Source: Deltaproteobacteria bacterium UBA6601 | GTDB taxonomy: Bacteria; Myxococcota_A; UBA796; UBA9615 | NCBI GenBank assembly: GCA_002433485.1 | Contig: DJIF01000056.1 | Coordinates: forward strand, 1 to 14,246 | DNA: 14,246 nt | Reading direction: 5' to 3' | In this document: positions 13,209 to 14,246 of the stretch, piece after piece | Numbering within the stretch: the stretch's first letter is position 1 | Layout of the letters: every line of letters starts with the position of its first letter | Notes under the pieces: generated by a model | What the model saw: only the letters and a program-made list of their open reading frames with translations | Told to the model about the DNA's origin: nothing | Database searches by the model: none | Program-made: the position numbers and the translations under genes

Positions 13209-14246
13209 ATGCCCCGCACCTACTGGGACTACCTTCAGCTTCCCCAACTGCTCACCCTGCAGGATGGCTTTGACCAGCACGAAAGTGAGCTGTTACCGGA
13301 CGAACTCCACTTCATTCTGGTGCACCAGACCATGGAGTTGTGGTTCAAGCTCACGCTCAACGAAGTACGACTGGCACGCGACCATCTGGCAATGCCGCAC
13401 GTTCAGGAAGAGCACATCCCCCTGGTCGTTCATCACCTGCGACGCACCAACGCCATCATGGAGCTGTGCACCCAGCAATTTAAGGTCGTGGAGACGCTCA
13501 CCCCCCAAGACTTTCTTGAGTTTCGCGACAAGCTCATCCCCGCCTCGGGCTTTCAGTCTTTTCAGATGCGTGAGATCGAGGTTCTGCTGGGCCTGGAAGA
13601 CGCCCAGCGGGAGATGGCGGAATTCGGTGACCCGTTAGAGGCAATCCGCAGGCTGGGCGCCGGCAGCCCAGGTGGCGACATGGCAATCCAACGGATTGAG
13701 CAGGCTCGCACTGAACTCAACCTGCGATCTGCTCTACGACGCTGGCTGCTGCGCACTCCGATCCAGGGTTCGGAAGAGGGCAGCCCAGGCGACGAGGCGG
13801 CAGTTATCAGTTTTATCGACGAGTACCTGGACTGCATGAAGGCACAAGGAACTCGGGTTATGAAGCGGCTCATCGAAGCCGGGGTCGTTAACCCCAGCGA
13901 CGCGCGCGCCAAGGCTGATGGTGGCCTCGAGGCAGCGCGCGACTTCCTGCACGCCACTGATGTCGATGACCCCGAGACCCGCTCCCAGGTACGTCGCGTA
14001 AGAGCCGCGATCCTGTTCATTGAGAGCTATCGGGACCTACCACTGCTGGCCTGGCCCAGACTGCTCATTGACGCCATCGTCGAGTTGGAAGAGCAGCTGG
14101 TGCTGTTCCGTACTCGCCACGCGCGGATGGTCGAGCGAGTGATTGGGCGACGAACCGGAACCGGAGGTTCATCGGGGGTGGACTACCTCGATCGAACCAC
14201 TCGCTACCGGGTTTTCCGTGAACTGTGGGCGGTGCGCACCGTGCTG
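13209..14246 (+). CDS. kynA: Tryptophan 2,3-dioxygenase, 3' end outside the window
   Basis: The frame runs 346 codons from ATG 13209 to the window edge without a stop. Most of a tryptophan 2,3-dioxygenase is present; only the extreme C-terminus seems missing. The N-terminal TYWDYLQLPQLLTLQ, the active-site His39 in FILVHQTMELWFK, Arg121 in SGFQSFQMREIEVLLG and the probable heme-ligand His304 in TRHARMVERVIG are seen, as is the substrate-binding GTGGSSG (317-323). The enzyme is a cytoplasmic heme dioxygenase that converts L-tryptophan and O2 to N-formylkynurenine, the first step of the kynurenine pathway. GGAG at 13200-13203, five bases before the ATG, and the 21-bp gap to boxB place it in the box transcript, an unusual association. 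The region around 220-250 looks like an insertion relative to short bacterial homologs. Confidence 0.93.
   Translation, partial: MPRTYWDYLQLPQLLTLQDGFDQHESELLPDELHFILVHQTMELWFKLTLNEVRLARDHLAMPHVQEEHIPLVVHHLRRTNAIMELCTQQFKVVETLTPQDFLEFRDKLIPASGFQSFQMREIEVLLGLEDAQREMAEFGDPLEAIRRLGAGSPGGDMAIQRIEQARTELNLRSALRRWLLRTPIQGSEEGSPGDEAAVISFIDEYLDCMKAQGTRVMKRLIEAGVVNPSDARAKADGGLEAARDFLHATDVDDPETRSQVRRVRAAILFIESYRDLPLLAWPRLLIDAIVELEEQLVLFRTRHARMVERVIGRRTGTGGSSGVDYLDRTTRYRVFRELWAVRTVL

Noticed and set aside
1..14246. tRNA, rRNA, CRISPR arrays, insertion sequences, phage genes
   Set aside because: No cloverleaf-like or rRNA-like segment, regularly spaced repeat, transposase or integrase was recognised; the window is nearly filled by the listed genes.

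Overview
The window (about 60% G+C, dense coding, no stretch over about 220 bases without a gene) looks like the chromosome of a Gram-negative bacterium. Two things point to a delta-proteobacterial or Myxococcota-type lineage, with a gammaproteobacterium as the alternative: the DUF1592/DUF1552/acidic-lipoprotein export set, and the style of the lipoproteins and of the MrpD-like antiporter. This placement is inferred from family distribution remembered from other genomes; no search was run.

Left part (1-1578, + strand): the 3' end of an Mrp/Mnh-type cation/proton antiporter subunit D gene, followed 20 bp later by yaaA (peroxide stress protein). Next (1591-5531, - strand) is a tight three-gene operon read right to left. 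It encodes a c-type heme lipoprotein of the DUF1587/1595/1592/1588/1585 type, a Tat-exported DUF1552 protein and a small acidic lipoprotein. All three are predicted to leave the cytoplasm, and their biochemical role is unknown. Divergent from it is a lipoprotein alpha/beta hydrolase (5754-6866, + strand), for which I choose a GTG start.

Right part (6941-14246): this is centred on aerobic aromatic catabolism through CoA thioesters (the box pathway). boxC and boxB (+ strand) encode the ring-cleaving 2,3-epoxybenzoyl-CoA dihydrolase and the diiron benzoyl-CoA 2,3-epoxidase. They are joined by a TGATG overlap. Only 21 bp downstream is a nearly complete tryptophan 2,3-dioxygenase gene (kynA) that runs off the window. 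Divergent from boxC is boxR, a regulator with an XRE helix-turn-helix fused to a shikimate-kinase-like domain (the BoxR/BzdR type, which senses benzoyl-CoA). Behind boxR, on the same strand, are two overlapping genes for cyclic-nucleotide-binding-domain proteins without a DNA-binding output domain. Convergent with these is a 3-hydroxyacyl-CoA dehydrogenase gene that could serve the lower, beta-oxidation-like part of the same pathway (3-hydroxyadipyl-CoA to 3-oxoadipyl-CoA).

The 96-bp boxR/boxC intergenic region is strikingly A+T-rich. It carries TGCA motifs three helical turns apart and a perfect TATAAT hexamer, and is the likely control point. boxA (the reductase for BoxB), boxD (semialdehyde dehydrogenase) and benzoate-CoA ligase are not in the window. 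The least described aspects are the linkage of the box genes to kynA, the pairing of boxR with two CNB-domain proteins, and the exported DUF1592/DUF1552/lipoprotein trio.
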